Origin: Akanthomyces muscarius
Taxonomy: Eukaryota > Ascomycota > Sordariomycetes > Hypocreales > Cordycipitaceae
Reading direction: 5' to 3'
Assembly: GCF_028009165.1 (NCBI RefSeq)
Contig: NC_079242.1
Span: 4,278,001 to 4,342,000, forward strand
Length of the DNA: 64,000 nucleotides
Every line of letters begins with the position of its first letter. The first letter of the stretch is position 1. Under the pieces are notes generated by a model. It had not been told where the DNA came from, made no database searches, and worked only from the letters and a program-made list of their open reading frames with translations. This document shows, piece after piece, positions 34,300 to 44,691 of the stretch. Position numbers and translations under genes: made by a program.

Positions 34300-35268
34300 C
34301 TAATCCCCGCTGATCTTGGCATGGCGAAAATATTTCATACCAACCCACGCCACCACAACCCAGACCCAAGCCATAACGCACGTGAGTATAATAAGGGCAG
34401 GATAGTAGCCGACTATGGGCAATGTTGGGTCATCTTCCAATTCAGGCGGCGCATAAGGCGTCTTGCCCACATCCCATGCCCAGCTCCAAATGTCAAGACA
34501 GGAGCCCATGCCAATGACAAAGACAAGCCACGTCACTGTGAGAACAACCCAGCCCCACCACTCAGTCTCTGCATAATCCCAATCGGTATCCGAGGCAGGT
34601 ATTGTATTCGTGGAGATGCCACTGTATGACAGGGGAGATTTTGCCGGTTGGAAGGAGTTTGGACGGGGCGAGGACCCTTGTGCACCAAAATATGAATCCG
34701 AACCCGAGGAAGACGCCGACAGATTTGCCCTAGGTGCGGTTACATTATGTGAAATATGTAAAACATCGTCTTCGTCGGTTGTTGACGTATCCTGGGTTGC
34801 TTGAGCGTCTGCATCGCGCTCTGAGTTGACTAGACTCCCAGCTCCCGCAGGCATCCTTTGTGATGCCTCGGGGCTCGCCAGAGAGTTAATTGCTGCAACA
34901 TTAAGGCCAAGAGCATCATGGCTACCGAGAGAAGCCGCGTTATCCATGTTGCCGAGCAATGGGGCATATGCCGTGGCTGCCGTATCGATTGCTAGAGGCT
35001 TCCCGTCCCGCCGGTCTCGTTGCGCTCCTCTGCCGAGCAGGGCAACCTTCCTAAGGGAGCCGCGCCTCCGCCGCGTTTTCGGCTGCGCTGCAGCAGCAGA
35101 ATGAGACGAAGTAGGGCCGCGGGAGGGGCTGTCATCATCAATGTGGTTCGGATCCAAGGCTGGCTTCATAAAGGGGAACCTTGACAGCAGTCCCGAGCCA
35201 GCGTGTGGCTCTGCTCGATGCGACAGTGACACATAATCTGCCTCTTCATGTGGTGCTAAGGTATCCAT
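34300..35268 (-). CDS. Unknown fungal protein with two C-terminal membrane segments
   Basis: Function not recognised. Single exon; the first ATG is at 35268 (the codon at 35280 is TTG), giving 322 residues. Residues 1 to about 220 are hydrophilic and Ser/Ala-rich with an early basic patch (KTRRRRGSLRK), probably cytosolic and disordered. The C-terminal 100 residues hold two membrane segments, WGWVVLTVTWLVFVIGMGS and YPALIILTCVMAWVWVVVAW, joined by a loop rich in Trp and Pro (SWAWDVGKTPYAPPELEDDP), then a short basic tail (KYFRHAKISGD). The Trp-rich hairpin is much more ordered-looking than the N-terminus, suggesting that this is the conserved core. It is head-to-head with ZRG17 over 627 bases. 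Compartment and role are unknown. Confidence 0.78.
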   Translation of the reverse strand: MDTLAPHEEADYVSLSHRAEPHAGSGLLSRFPFMKPALDPNHIDDDSPSRGPTSSHSAAAAQPKTRRRRGSLRKVALLGRGAQRDRRDGKPLAIDTAATAYAPLLGNMDNAASLGSHDALGLNVAAINSLASPEASQRMPAGAGSLVNSERDADAQATQDTSTTDEDDVLHISHNVTAPRANLSASSSGSDSYFGAQGSSPRPNSFQPAKSPLSYSGISTNTIPASDTDWDYAETEWWGWVVLTVTWLVFVIGMGSCLDIWSWAWDVGKTPYAPPELEDDPTLPIVGYYPALIILTCVMAWVWVVVAWVGMKYFRHAKISGD

Positions 35269-35895
35269 AACATGCGACAAAAGCCAAATCGTTGCAATAG
35301 AAGAGAAATCGGCGGCGAGCTAATCGGCCATTCGAGAGGTGGGCGTTGGCTATTTCGACATCGTAAATCGCCCGGCGTAGCGTGTTGTATCTGGCTCTCG
35401 ATGTTAGCAAAACCGTTAACAGAGCGGAGCTGCAGCAAAAAACTACAGCTCCGATGTTCCATATATCGCGACCTGCCTGTATTTAGACGCGTGAGCTGCC
35501 AATGCGCGCCGGAGTTTTCGCGGTTGAAGCTCATGCCACCTTCAGCTGTCGAAGGCGCATCTCTTTCCTGACCCACCCCAGCAACACACCTATCAGGGTC
35601 CCGCTCCTCACCCCTGATGGCAGCGAACGAACACCTTACCTTTAGGTAGGTAGGTACCAGGTATTGAGATAGCACCTCTCACATACCCACTACCCACCTA
35701 CCCAGGTACTTGCGCTACAGTCTTTGGCAGCAGGTCAATCTTTATTTTCGGCACGCTCGCCTCACGGCACACTTCGCATATTTTTGTGTGTTATGCAACG
35801 GCCGAGAGCGTGCAAATAACCACCCTTAATCTGCTAATGCCCGCGACCGCCTCGTCCTGACGAAGAGGAGCATTCCGATATCACTACTGCAGCAC
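35269..35895. promoter_or_regulatory. Shared promoter region, two-TM protein / ZRG17
   Basis: 627 bases between two divergent start codons. TAGGTA/TACCTA motifs are dense at about 35636-35712 (TTACCTTTAGGTAGGTAGGTACC, then CACCTACCCAGGTAC). Core promoter elements cannot be assigned to either gene. Confidence 0.5.
35636..35712. repeat. Dense TAGGTA/TACCTA cluster
   Basis: Tandem GTAG/TAGG units flanked by inverted copies of the same motif, between the divergent two-TM and ZRG17 genes. It is of the same kind as the clusters at 4551-4610 and 44787-44879. Confidence 0.65.
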
Positions 35896-37325
35896 ATGGA
35901 CTCTTTCAACCGCGATCTGTCATACACCTCGCTGCCCGAGCTTGTCGTCAACGACACAGGCACAAACAACGCCGATCGTCCTGCGAAGTGTTGTTCCCCT
36001 GCCATAGAGCCCTCAATGCTTTCTCCCAACAGCGCCCTGCTCCCCAAACCAACGATGGCTGCCGATGGTACAACAGATCACCCCCCTAGTGGTCAATCCA
36101 CGCCGACCAACCCGTTCAACTTTCAGACCCAGGTGATCTCCACCTCGCCCGTCAAATCGGTAGGAATCACACCAGCCTTGTCACTTAGCGTACTATAGCA
36201 AAGCTGACAGTCGTGGAGCAGAACATTGGTCAACGGCGAGGACACAGATACAAACACAGCAGTGTTTCGACGCAACATCAAATATTTCAGGAGCCCCCTC
36301 AAAGGCCGCCACCTGTTCTCCCAGCATCTCTACCAATCCCTACACTGAAAGAGGCATGGAAGAGTATGAATAAAGATCAAAGAATGCGCCTTTACTGGAG
36401 CCTGTCGCATCTTGCTATTGCTGTCTTCATCTTCTTCAGATCTGAGGGCTCGCTTTCCGCAACGGCGCTGTCGCACCTCGTCTTCTTTGACGCTGGAAGT
36501 GCAGCCGTTTGTGTGGCTGTTGATGTTCTCGGAAATTTCGAGGTGTGGAGGCGCAGCAGTATTCGTCATCCGTTCGGCCTAGAAAGAGCCGAAGTTCTGG
36601 CTGGGTTTGCTATGTCTATATTCCTTCTCTTTGGCGGGTTTGATCTCGTTTCGCACAATCTCAAGCATCTTCTTGAATCCATGGGCCACCACGAGCCGCA
36701 CCATGAACATTCTCATGAAGGAATCCCTGCAGGTTCTGTTGACCTTGCCTCTGCAGCTGCTATTCTTAGCACGCTGGCATCCGCATATGGTCTCAAAAAC
36801 CACGCTCGTATTGCCAAGGTCATGAGAGTCTCTTACCTCGCGTCGTTTCCGAGTATTCTATCCAACCCTTTCCACTTTTTGACACTTTTGTTTTCTACCT
36901 TGGTTGCATTGCTGCCTCTCTTTTCGATTGAACTCTATACTTGGTTGGACAGATTGATCTGCGCCATCATTTCGTTAGCCATGTTCGGGCTTGGGATGCG
37001 TGTCGCTGTTGCACAAGGCCTCATGTTGCTCATGTCATATGGTGGCAGCGATGGCGATGCTGGAGTGTCTTCAGTCATCCACGACATTGAATCCGAGTCA
37101 AGTATAACCAGCGTTGACGAAGCCCAATTTTGGCAAGTTCACTACGGACTCTGCATGGCCAACTTGAAAATCAGCGTCGAGAAGGGCAACGATGAGGTGG
37201 CCCTCAGCAGATTGCGCAGCAGGATAACCTCGTTAATACAAAATCGCCTCGGAGAAGGATATGGCACAGGTGGCAACGTCAGATGGGAGGTATCGTTGCA
37301 ACTCAACACAAATGGCAGCTCGTAA
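35896..37325 (+). CDS. ZRG17: Cation diffusion facilitator, ZRG17/Cis4-type zinc transporter subunit
   Basis: CDF-family protein of the ER/Golgi. In yeast Zrg17 pairs with Msc2 to supply zinc to the secretory pathway; in fission yeast it is Cis4. Exons 35896-36159 and 36222-37325; 1,368 nt, 455 residues. The second exon begins NIGQRRGHRYKHSS, strongly conserved in fungal relatives, which fixes the acceptor GAGCAG|AAC. Membrane segments follow from about LYWSLSHLAIAVFIFF. A His-rich cytosolic loop (GHHEPHHEHSHEG) lies between membrane segments, and a hydrophilic C-terminal domain ends the protein. The HxxxD zinc-site motifs of active CDF subunits are not evident (the fifth segment starts SVDLASAAAILSTLAS). 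This fits a partner subunit rather than a transporter working alone. Confidence 0.9.
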
Positions 37326-37596
37326 CGTTTCCGTGAATACAAGGGAGCCATTTGATACCGAAATATGTTGTACAATGAAATCCACGTGCTACTTGTATAT
37401 GAGTAATTAAAGTCATCAGAGGAGGGAATCCCTACTTGGCACTGGGTAATATACACATCGGTGTGCCATGTTCACGCAAGCTTACTCTCGCACAAACGGA
37501 CATATTAGAAGATCCGCTGCCAACGCCCTTCCAAACCCGCCACTAGAACAAATAGAAAATAAACAGGCAGACTGCAATTGCCCTCGCTCTCAGGTT

Positions 37597-40460
37597 CTAG
37601 AATAATCCCCATCGGCCGCGCTCTTTGGGGAGCTTACGGCTGGTTCCGAGGCGCTCCCGTTCGAGACCTTCCAACTGTTTCAAGCTTTCCATCTTCTCCA
37701 GAACAAGTTCGAGTAGCTCTTTTCTGCGAATCACTTCTAGATGACGGCGAACTTTCGGGTCTTCTTTGGCAAACTTTTCCACATCAGCGTCTGATAGATG
37801 CTTGCCTAGGCGAAGATCAAGTTCCCTAGGAAAATTGTAGTAAAATTCCGACAACAGCTCGACATTTAGGAAGAGAACAGCCGTAGAAGCGAGTTTGGAC
37901 GCAGCTGCATCAAGGAATACCTCGGGGCACTGGTACTTGTTCTTCAGATTAGCGCATTGCTTGGATTTGACAGCCATTAGACGCAATTTGATGATGTCGG
38001 CTCGCTCACGGAGGAAGACTGCTTCGCGACCTATGACCTGTTAGCTCATCCTTGCTTCCTGACAAGGCTCTTCCTGCTATTCACCTTTGCTAAGCAATGC
38101 AGCGCTGAATCCACCGGCACCACTGCGTCCGTCACCTTCTACTGTAACGTCGCCCTTGCGAGCCTTGTCGACAAATGACATGACTTCCCTTAGTTTGCGG
38201 CGTCCGCCAACTGTAGTTTCGAGGGTTGACAGTGCTGTTTCGCAATCATTCAGCTCTTTCTTTAATACATTGCCGACGTGTTGTCTGCCCTGAGCCCACT
38301 CCCGTTCCTCAACATCGATCTCGAATTTATACGGCTTGATACAATTCTCAACCTGATCGCTCGTGCTGTAAAATCGCTCATTTAAAATTGTTGATGCAGC
38401 GTCCATAACTGCACTCCTCGCAAATGGGTGATTGGAAAAGCTGGATTGGTCCAAAAGCGCTTCAACGCTGTCCTGAATTGCTGTGGCAACGACAGTGGTT
38501 GCCAATCTTCCGACCCCAAGTTTTGTTAATGCTGAGGAGGAAGCATCCAGCTGACGACGCCAATAAAGCGAATCAGAGTCGGCTTTAGGCAGATCTGCTA
38601 TCTTGTCTGTTTCGGGGTGCGGAGGCAGCAAGTCAGTAATTGGTTTATTCCAGTACCTGGCTGCGAGCAGATCAAGCACTTTCTGGTCCAATTCACTCTT
38701 CAGAAGCTCGTGCATTTGCGGTCGACCGAACTCCTCCGTCAGCTGTTTGAAGGAGTGCTTCAGGGCATCTAAGCTCTCCGCTAGGTATGACTCCGCAGAT
38801 AGTGGACGGTCGTTGTATTGTACCTTGAATTCATATGTAGCTTCCTCAAGCTCCTGGCGGATAGCGTCGCTTGTGGTTTGTAAGCTGGAAGACATTGTTT
38901 GCTCTAGCACATGCATGAGCTTCTTCCGGAGAGTTGTCGTGCCAACGCTCACTCCGGCTTCCGGACCATATTCCATCGGATGAGACGAGAAAAATGAGTT
39001 CTCATTCTTCGTTATGGTAGCCAGCAGATTCGATGCGCCCATTTTGAACAATCCTTGGGAGTGGGGTGCTCGCGATACAACACCGACGTAACCAAGGCGA
39101 AGTGGGTATTGCTTATCATTCAGAATGGCTGCTCCGCGCACTGCATCGACCAGATCCATCTTGGTGATTACTCCGATAGTTCGCTCGCCGCGTGGGTCGA
39201 CTCGCCGCGAAGCGCGCAGAGCAGTAGAGTTCGCAAGATCAACATCTGCGGCAGAAATGGCGAGAATCACATTGGGTGCCTGGATATACTTGTCGCAAAG
39301 TTCGGATATCTTCTGCTTCAGCTGCAGCGGCTGATTTTGGCCAACCACTTGAATGTAACCAGGTAAATCAATCAGGGACAGGTCTGGGACATTTGGAGAG
39401 TAGACTGTGAGTTGAATAGGTTCGTGAGACACGCATTCAGAATCGGGGACAGCCAGATTGAGGTCGGTAAGGGTTCTTTGAATAGATGTGAAATCACTGA
39501 TGTGCTTCAGACCGAGTTCCGGAAACTCTCCATATTCCTCAGTAGAGCCTGGTGTGTTGACGAGGGTCAGCTCAATAGGTCTGCGAGTTACCATGTTTGA
39601 CCCCTTTGGCAGAAACTCATGGCCGACGATCGCCTCTAATACTGAGCTTTTGCCTGAAGATTGTGATCCGATCACGACAATCGACGGCAGTGTGAGGGTG
39701 CTAGACTGTCCAACTTTTTGCAATATCGTGCGAATCTCGATCATTTTCTTGGTAAGAAGCATCATTTGGTCGTCTTTTGCATCTTCTTCGCTCAATTGTG
39801 AGTCGTCTGCTCCCTCATAGCCATAGCCGGCTGCAGCAGCCCCAACCGCGGCGGCTGCTCCGAGTTTGCTGTGCTTTGGGTCGCCACCATTGCCACCACC
39901 ACCGCCGCCGCCGCTCGTAACTTCCTGAGAAGTCTGAACCAGGTTTTTCAGCCATTTAGGAAGCTCAATCTGGTCCTTCGTATTCTCCCAGCCTTGAAGT
40001 GTTTGCTCAGCGACTCCCTTGGCGCTGCCAAAAAGATTCGAAGCTGTGTCCGTAACTGTGTCTTTGGTCGAATGGAAAATATCGATGGCATAAGCGCCGG
40101 CCTCTGTTTGAGGTTAGGGTATCGAGCGTAAAAGTTTGTTGCAAAGAGTGACATACGATTTGCCTGATACTGAACCCAAGCAAAAGCTCCTATTGCCAGG
40201 CCACCAAACATCGCGGGAATCCGTACAAACTTCAGCACCAGCTTCGGCAAGAATCGAGCAAAAGATGCATTTCTGACGGCAACTGCATTGTGGAAGGCGT
40301 TGCCGCCGAGCCACAGACGCCGCTGGGTTGCGCGAATCGAGCCGTCTGCCTGCAGAAGGCCGCCAGTCTGGAAACGGTGAATGTAGCGGGTTGAGCCGAC
40401 GGCGTTCGCGCGTCGCGAGGCGGTTCGAAGCCTGCCGGTCAACATTTGCCCACTCATCAT
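37597..40460 (-). CDS. MGM1: Mitochondrial inner-membrane dynamin MGM1 (OPA1 family)
   Basis: GTPase that fuses mitochondrial inner membranes and shapes cristae. Three exons on minus: 40460-40157, 40103-38085, 38030-37597; 2,757 nt, 918 residues. The N-terminus is rich in Arg with few acids (MMSGQMLTGRLRTASRRANA), a matrix presequence. It is followed by a membrane segment (MFGGLAIGAFAWVQYQA) and, after the intron, a Gly run (8 Gly) before an Ala/Gly-rich segment (LGAAAAVGAAAAGYGY) that could be the second, rhomboid-cleaved hydrophobic region. G motifs: GSQSSGKSS, DLPG, TKMD. Stalk and GED-like helices extend to the end. The second intron must use CATAG at 38031, not the nearer CTAACAG, to continue in frame with GREAVFLRERADI. 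Stop codon at 37599-37597; head-to-head with SPB1. Confidence 0.95.
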
Positions 40461-40767
40461 GCAGAAATGTTGAAGATGGGAATAATCTTAATTTATGCGC
40501 ATATGGCCGAGGTACGGCCTTAACGGCTGATTGTCAGCTCCTTATCGCGATTCTTCATTGACGATGTTGAATATCCCTTTCGTGGCGACTGGTCCGGCGC
40601 AGTTACAAGCACGCCACATGGCGTCGGCGCCGCCAGGCAAAACCCAGGACCCACAACCACGGTATCACCACGTGACGGTCTTATCGGCTACCATTCCAAG
40701 CAAAATTTCTGGCGATAGCCTGGAAAATGTTCCCATCCAGATTCTAAGTAGGATCGCAGTCGCTGCA
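40461..40767. promoter_or_regulatory. Short bidirectional promoter MGM1 / SPB1
   Basis: Only 307 bases separate the two start codons. An E-box palindrome CACGTG lies at 40669-40674 (CCACGTGACG), a site bound by bHLH factors such as Cbf1/Pho4 in yeasts; whether it is used here is unknown. Most of this stretch (40564-40767) is also open in frame with SPB1. Confidence 0.45.
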
Positions 40768-43375
40768 ATGGCGATTCAAAAGAAGCACGGCAAAGGCCGC
40801 TTGGACAAGTGGTATAAACTTGCGAAAGAAAAAGGCTATCGAGCAAGAGCTTCCTTCAAACTCGTGCAACTGAACAAGAAATATGGCTTTCTGGAAAAGA
40901 GCAAGGTTCTGCTGGATCTTTGCGCTGCGCCGGGAGTAAGTGCTTTATTTGTCTGCACTTCACTCTGTTACATTCTGTGCTAATTTATTCTCTCACAGTC
41001 ATGGTGTCAAGTCGCTTCTGAAGTTATGCCTGTCAATAGCCTGATCGTTGGCGTTGATTTGGCACCCATCAAGCCCATTCCGAGAGTTATCACTTTCCAG
41101 AGCGACATCACGACCGAGAAGTGCAGAGCCACAATCCGACAACACCTGAAGACATGGAAAGCCGACACTGTTCTTCACGATGGTGCGCCCAATGTTGGTA
41201 CTGCATGGGCGCAAGATTCGTTCAACCAGGCAGAACTTGCGCTGCAAGCCATGAAGTTGGCAACCGAATTCCTGGTTGAGGGCGGTACTTTTGTCACGAA
41301 GGTTTTCCGATCGAAAGATTATAATCCGTTACTATGGGTTCTGAATCAACTGTTCACTCATGTCGAAGCAACGAAGCCACCATCCTCTCGCAACGTTTCT
41401 GCAGAGATTTTCGTCGTGTGCAGAGGCTATAAGGCTCCAAAGCGCATTGATCCGCAATTCTTGGATCCGCGATCGGTATTCGCTGAGCTGACTGGCGCGA
41501 CGCCTAACAACGAAGCCAAAGTTTACAACCCTGAAGTGAAGAAGAGAAAGCGAGACGGTTATGAAGAAGGCGACTATACCCTGTACAAAGAAGTACCCGC
41601 GAGTGAATTCATACAGACCATGGACCCAATTGCCATTCTGGGAAGCTCTAACAAACTCACATTCCAACAGCCTCTTAACGGGGACGTGGCGCTGGCTGCT
41701 TTGGACAAATTGCCGGAGACGACAGCTGAAATTCGAGACTGTTGCTCCGACTTGAAGACTCTCGGACGCAGAGACTTCAAGCTCCTTTTGAAATGGCGAT
41801 TAAGAGTTCGAGAAATATTCGGTCTTGCTACAAAGGAGAAAGCAGTGACCGCAGCATCCGAAGAAGTCGCCGAAATCGGAGAAATGGACGAAGAGCTTAA
41901 AATCGAGGAAGAGCTGCAGGCTATGCGAGACCGAGACAGCGGCAAGAGGAAGAGGGAAAAAAGAAGAGAAAATGAGAAGAAGCAAAAAGAGATTGTCCGC
42001 ATGCAGATGAACATGATCAGCCCAATGGATATTGGTATGGAGGAAGCCGGGCCGATTGGAGAAGGCTCGATGTTTGCCCTGAAATCCGCGGATAAAACGG
42101 AAGCCATGCGTCGACTGAATCGTGGCAAAATGGTCACGATCTCGGATGTCAAACCTACCGACATGCAGGACTCTGATAGCGATGACGACGAGAGTGACCC
42201 TGAAGAAGACCGACTCGAACGAGACTTGGATTCCATGTACGACAATTACAAGGAGCGCAAGGCTGAATATGATGCAAAATATCGTGCCAAGAAAGCAAGA
42301 GAGCAGAGAGGTGATGATGAGTGGGAGGGTCTGTCTGCAGGTGAAGGCGAAGATTCTGATTCCAGCGCTTTGGAAGAAGAAGATGAAGACTCGTCTTCTG
42401 ACGAGGACGAAGCTCCAGCTCAAGGTCTCCTGAAGAACTTTGATGAAGACCAAAGCAACTGCAACGGACTTTCTAGCCGCGCTGCTGCGTTCTTCAATCA
42501 AGACATCTTCAAAGGAATTACAGAAGCACTGCCAAAGGTTGGAAACACGGGAGAAAACGTTGTTGACGAAGACGAGGAGATCCGCAACTTGAAGCCAACA
42601 ATCAAGATTGGTCAAGAGAAGCAAGACACGCATGCCAAGAGTAGCCGCTCAAGTATCCGGGCGAATACCATGGAGAATGGTAACAAAATCGAAGTCATTC
42701 CGGGTGCAGACGAGGAAGACGATTGGGAGAGAAAGGAAACGAGGCGATCCGATGGAAAACCAGGTACAGAACCAGGAAAACACTTCAAATATTATTTTAC
42801 TAACTTCGCCATCGTCAGACATCGATATAATTACCGCTGAAGCTATGACGCTGGCACACCAGTTGGCCAGTGGGAAGAAGACTAGTCAGGATGTGATTGA
42901 TGATGGCTTTAATAAGCATGCTTTCCGCGACCGAGATGGACTGCCTGAATGGTTCATCGAGGATGAATCTAAGCATGACAAACCTCACAAACCCATTTCC
43001 AAAGCTGCTGCCCAAGCTATCAAGGAGAAACTGCGTGCTTTCAACGCCCGACCTATCAAGAAAGTTCGAGAAGCGAAAGCCAGAAAGAAGATCAAGGCTG
43101 CTCAGAAACTGGAGCGTCTCAAAAAGAAGTCAGACATGCTGGCTGCTGACGAAGGTATGACGGAAAAGGAGAAGGCCGACAGCATTTCAAAAATGCTGAG
43201 CAGAGCCGCACGCAAGAAGCCTAGCCAGCCAGCCAGACTGGTTGTGGCGCGTGGCGCAAACAAGGGCATTAAGGGCAGACCTAACGGCGTCAAGGGCCGT
43301 TACAGAATTGTTGATCCAAGAATGAAGAAGGAGCTGAGAGCGCAAAAGAGAGTGTCGCAGAAGAAGAAAAAATAG
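40768..43375 (+). CDS. SPB1: AdoMet-dependent rRNA methyltransferase SPB1
   Basis: Nucleolar FtsJ-type enzyme that 2'-O-methylates 25S rRNA (G2922 of the A-loop in yeast) and is needed for 60S assembly. Exons 40768-40935, 40999-42763, 42819-43375; 2,490 nt, 829 residues. The start [20 protein letters not shown] is nearly invariant in the family and decides the ATG. The catalytic K-D-K-E set is visible: Lys in the [15 protein letters not shown] region, Asp in LHDGAPN, Lys in TKVFRSKDY, Glu in [12 protein letters not shown] site: [12 protein letters not shown], split by the first intron. The middle is highly acidic ([14 protein letters not shown]), followed by the basic Spb1 C-terminal domain ([41 protein letters not shown]). 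It ends in KKKK, 53 bases from the convergent JMJD7 stop. Confidence 0.97.
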
Positions 43376-43428
43376 ATGATAGGAAGTATATAAAGAAAAA
43401 TACACCTACCTGTTGCAGAAACCAAAGA

Positions 43429-44691
43429 TTAAAGGCTGGCTGGTTGTGGTAAAATAATCTCGCGGAGAAATGACACTGTAGGAAACAAGGGGCCGGTGAA
43501 GTTCATGTCGTACCTGCTCATATGTTGTCAGCTGCCTAGTCTACTGGCATAAGCCGACTTAAATCGACTGTTTTTGCTCTCTCACCAGTAATTTACTGCT
43601 ACAACGAATCCGTTATGATCATTTTTCTTAACTGATTGGGTGACTTTATGATACCTTTGGTTGAGATTAGCTTCCCGTGACGGGAGCGAGCCGAGACTTG
43701 GACCTACCACATCGCGGGAAGGTAGAGCATATCGCCAGGTTCGAGAGTAACACGAACAGGCTGTGCAAAACGCGATAAGGGTGCGCAGTTCCTACTAGGG
43801 TGATCTGGGTCCCATGTGGCAAACGGAACTGGGGTTGTGTCTTCATCAGGGAGCAGAGAAAGCTGCCCTTGCGGATTTCTGGCATACGTTGCTGGCTGAA
43901 GATGATTTTCATTCATGCAGTGATGATGAAGTGGCGACAGCAGGACGAAATGCTTTCGACCGCGGATTTGGACGTAGATGTTTTCAAAATTGTCTTTATG
44001 TGTGGCTGTTACCGACCTGGAATTTCCCACCCACATGTTGACGGCTTCAGGCGGCCTCTGAAGAGCTATCCTCGCGAACGGTATATCTTTTTGCACATCT
44101 TCAAATAAGCACCGATACTCTTGTCGAAGATTGTCGTCTTCTTTATTGTGCATTTATTAAGCTTAGCACACGAAAATATATAAACAAAGGGTGAAGCCCG
44201 AGAGACTTACGTGTTTGTGCATACCGGACTTCAGCATCTTGGGGGAAATCAGGGTCGGTCTCTTGGCCAATAATGTAATCGAGGAACTCCTCGAAGAGCT
44301 GGTATTCTTCATGTGGCTTTGCAAAAAGAAGAGATTCATGAGTCGGGGACATTGTGGGAGCGTCTGCATTTCTAGATGGACAATGTGAGCGTTTGGAGGC
44401 AAAACTGATCGCACAAGCAGAATTTTACCCATGCGGTGTTACTGCGACGTTCACCGACTGACCGGCCAGTGACGAGACGAGATAATCCTTGTCCCATTCC
44501 TGGAAGGCCCTCCAAGAAGCTGCGCCACCGCGAACAACGAAAGGTGTATTGCGGGCGACATATTGCATGAATTCTAAAGGGCTCGGTTCGCAATCGAGTT
44601 CCTCGATCGCGGACCCATTGAGTTCTCCATATGTTGTTATGAGATGCTCAAGTGCACCTTCTATGGACATACTCTCTTGTGTCTGGGACAT
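43429..44691 (-). CDS. JMJD7-type JmjC hydroxylase
   Basis: 2-oxoglutarate/Fe(II) oxygenase; human JMJD7 hydroxylates lysine in the TRAFAC GTPases DRG1/2. Five exons on minus: 44691-44429, 44371-44211, 44140-43708, 43654-43586, 43513-43429; 1,011 nt, 336 residues. The iron-binding HxD is in VTATHKDNFENIYVQIRG (His189, Asp191). The distal His is in LPAMWYHKVTQ, which is split across an intron between Trp codon bases 2 and 3. Other family marks: FVVRGGAASWRAFQEWD near the start, EAVNMWVGNSRS, KHFVLLSP, ATYARNP, LEPGDMLYLPA, and the C-terminal NYWYDMNF. Two of the four introns split a Trp codon (TG|G). It is convergent with SPB1 and divergent from SCP1. The target protein in fungi is unproven; a histone demethylase role is less likely. 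Confidence 0.92.

Noticed and set aside
41800..42633. 277-codon ORF on the minus strand
   Set aside because: It is the exact antisense of the acidic part of SPB1; GAA/GAG runs read as Leu/Phe/Ser-rich on the other strand. No domain, no splice logic.
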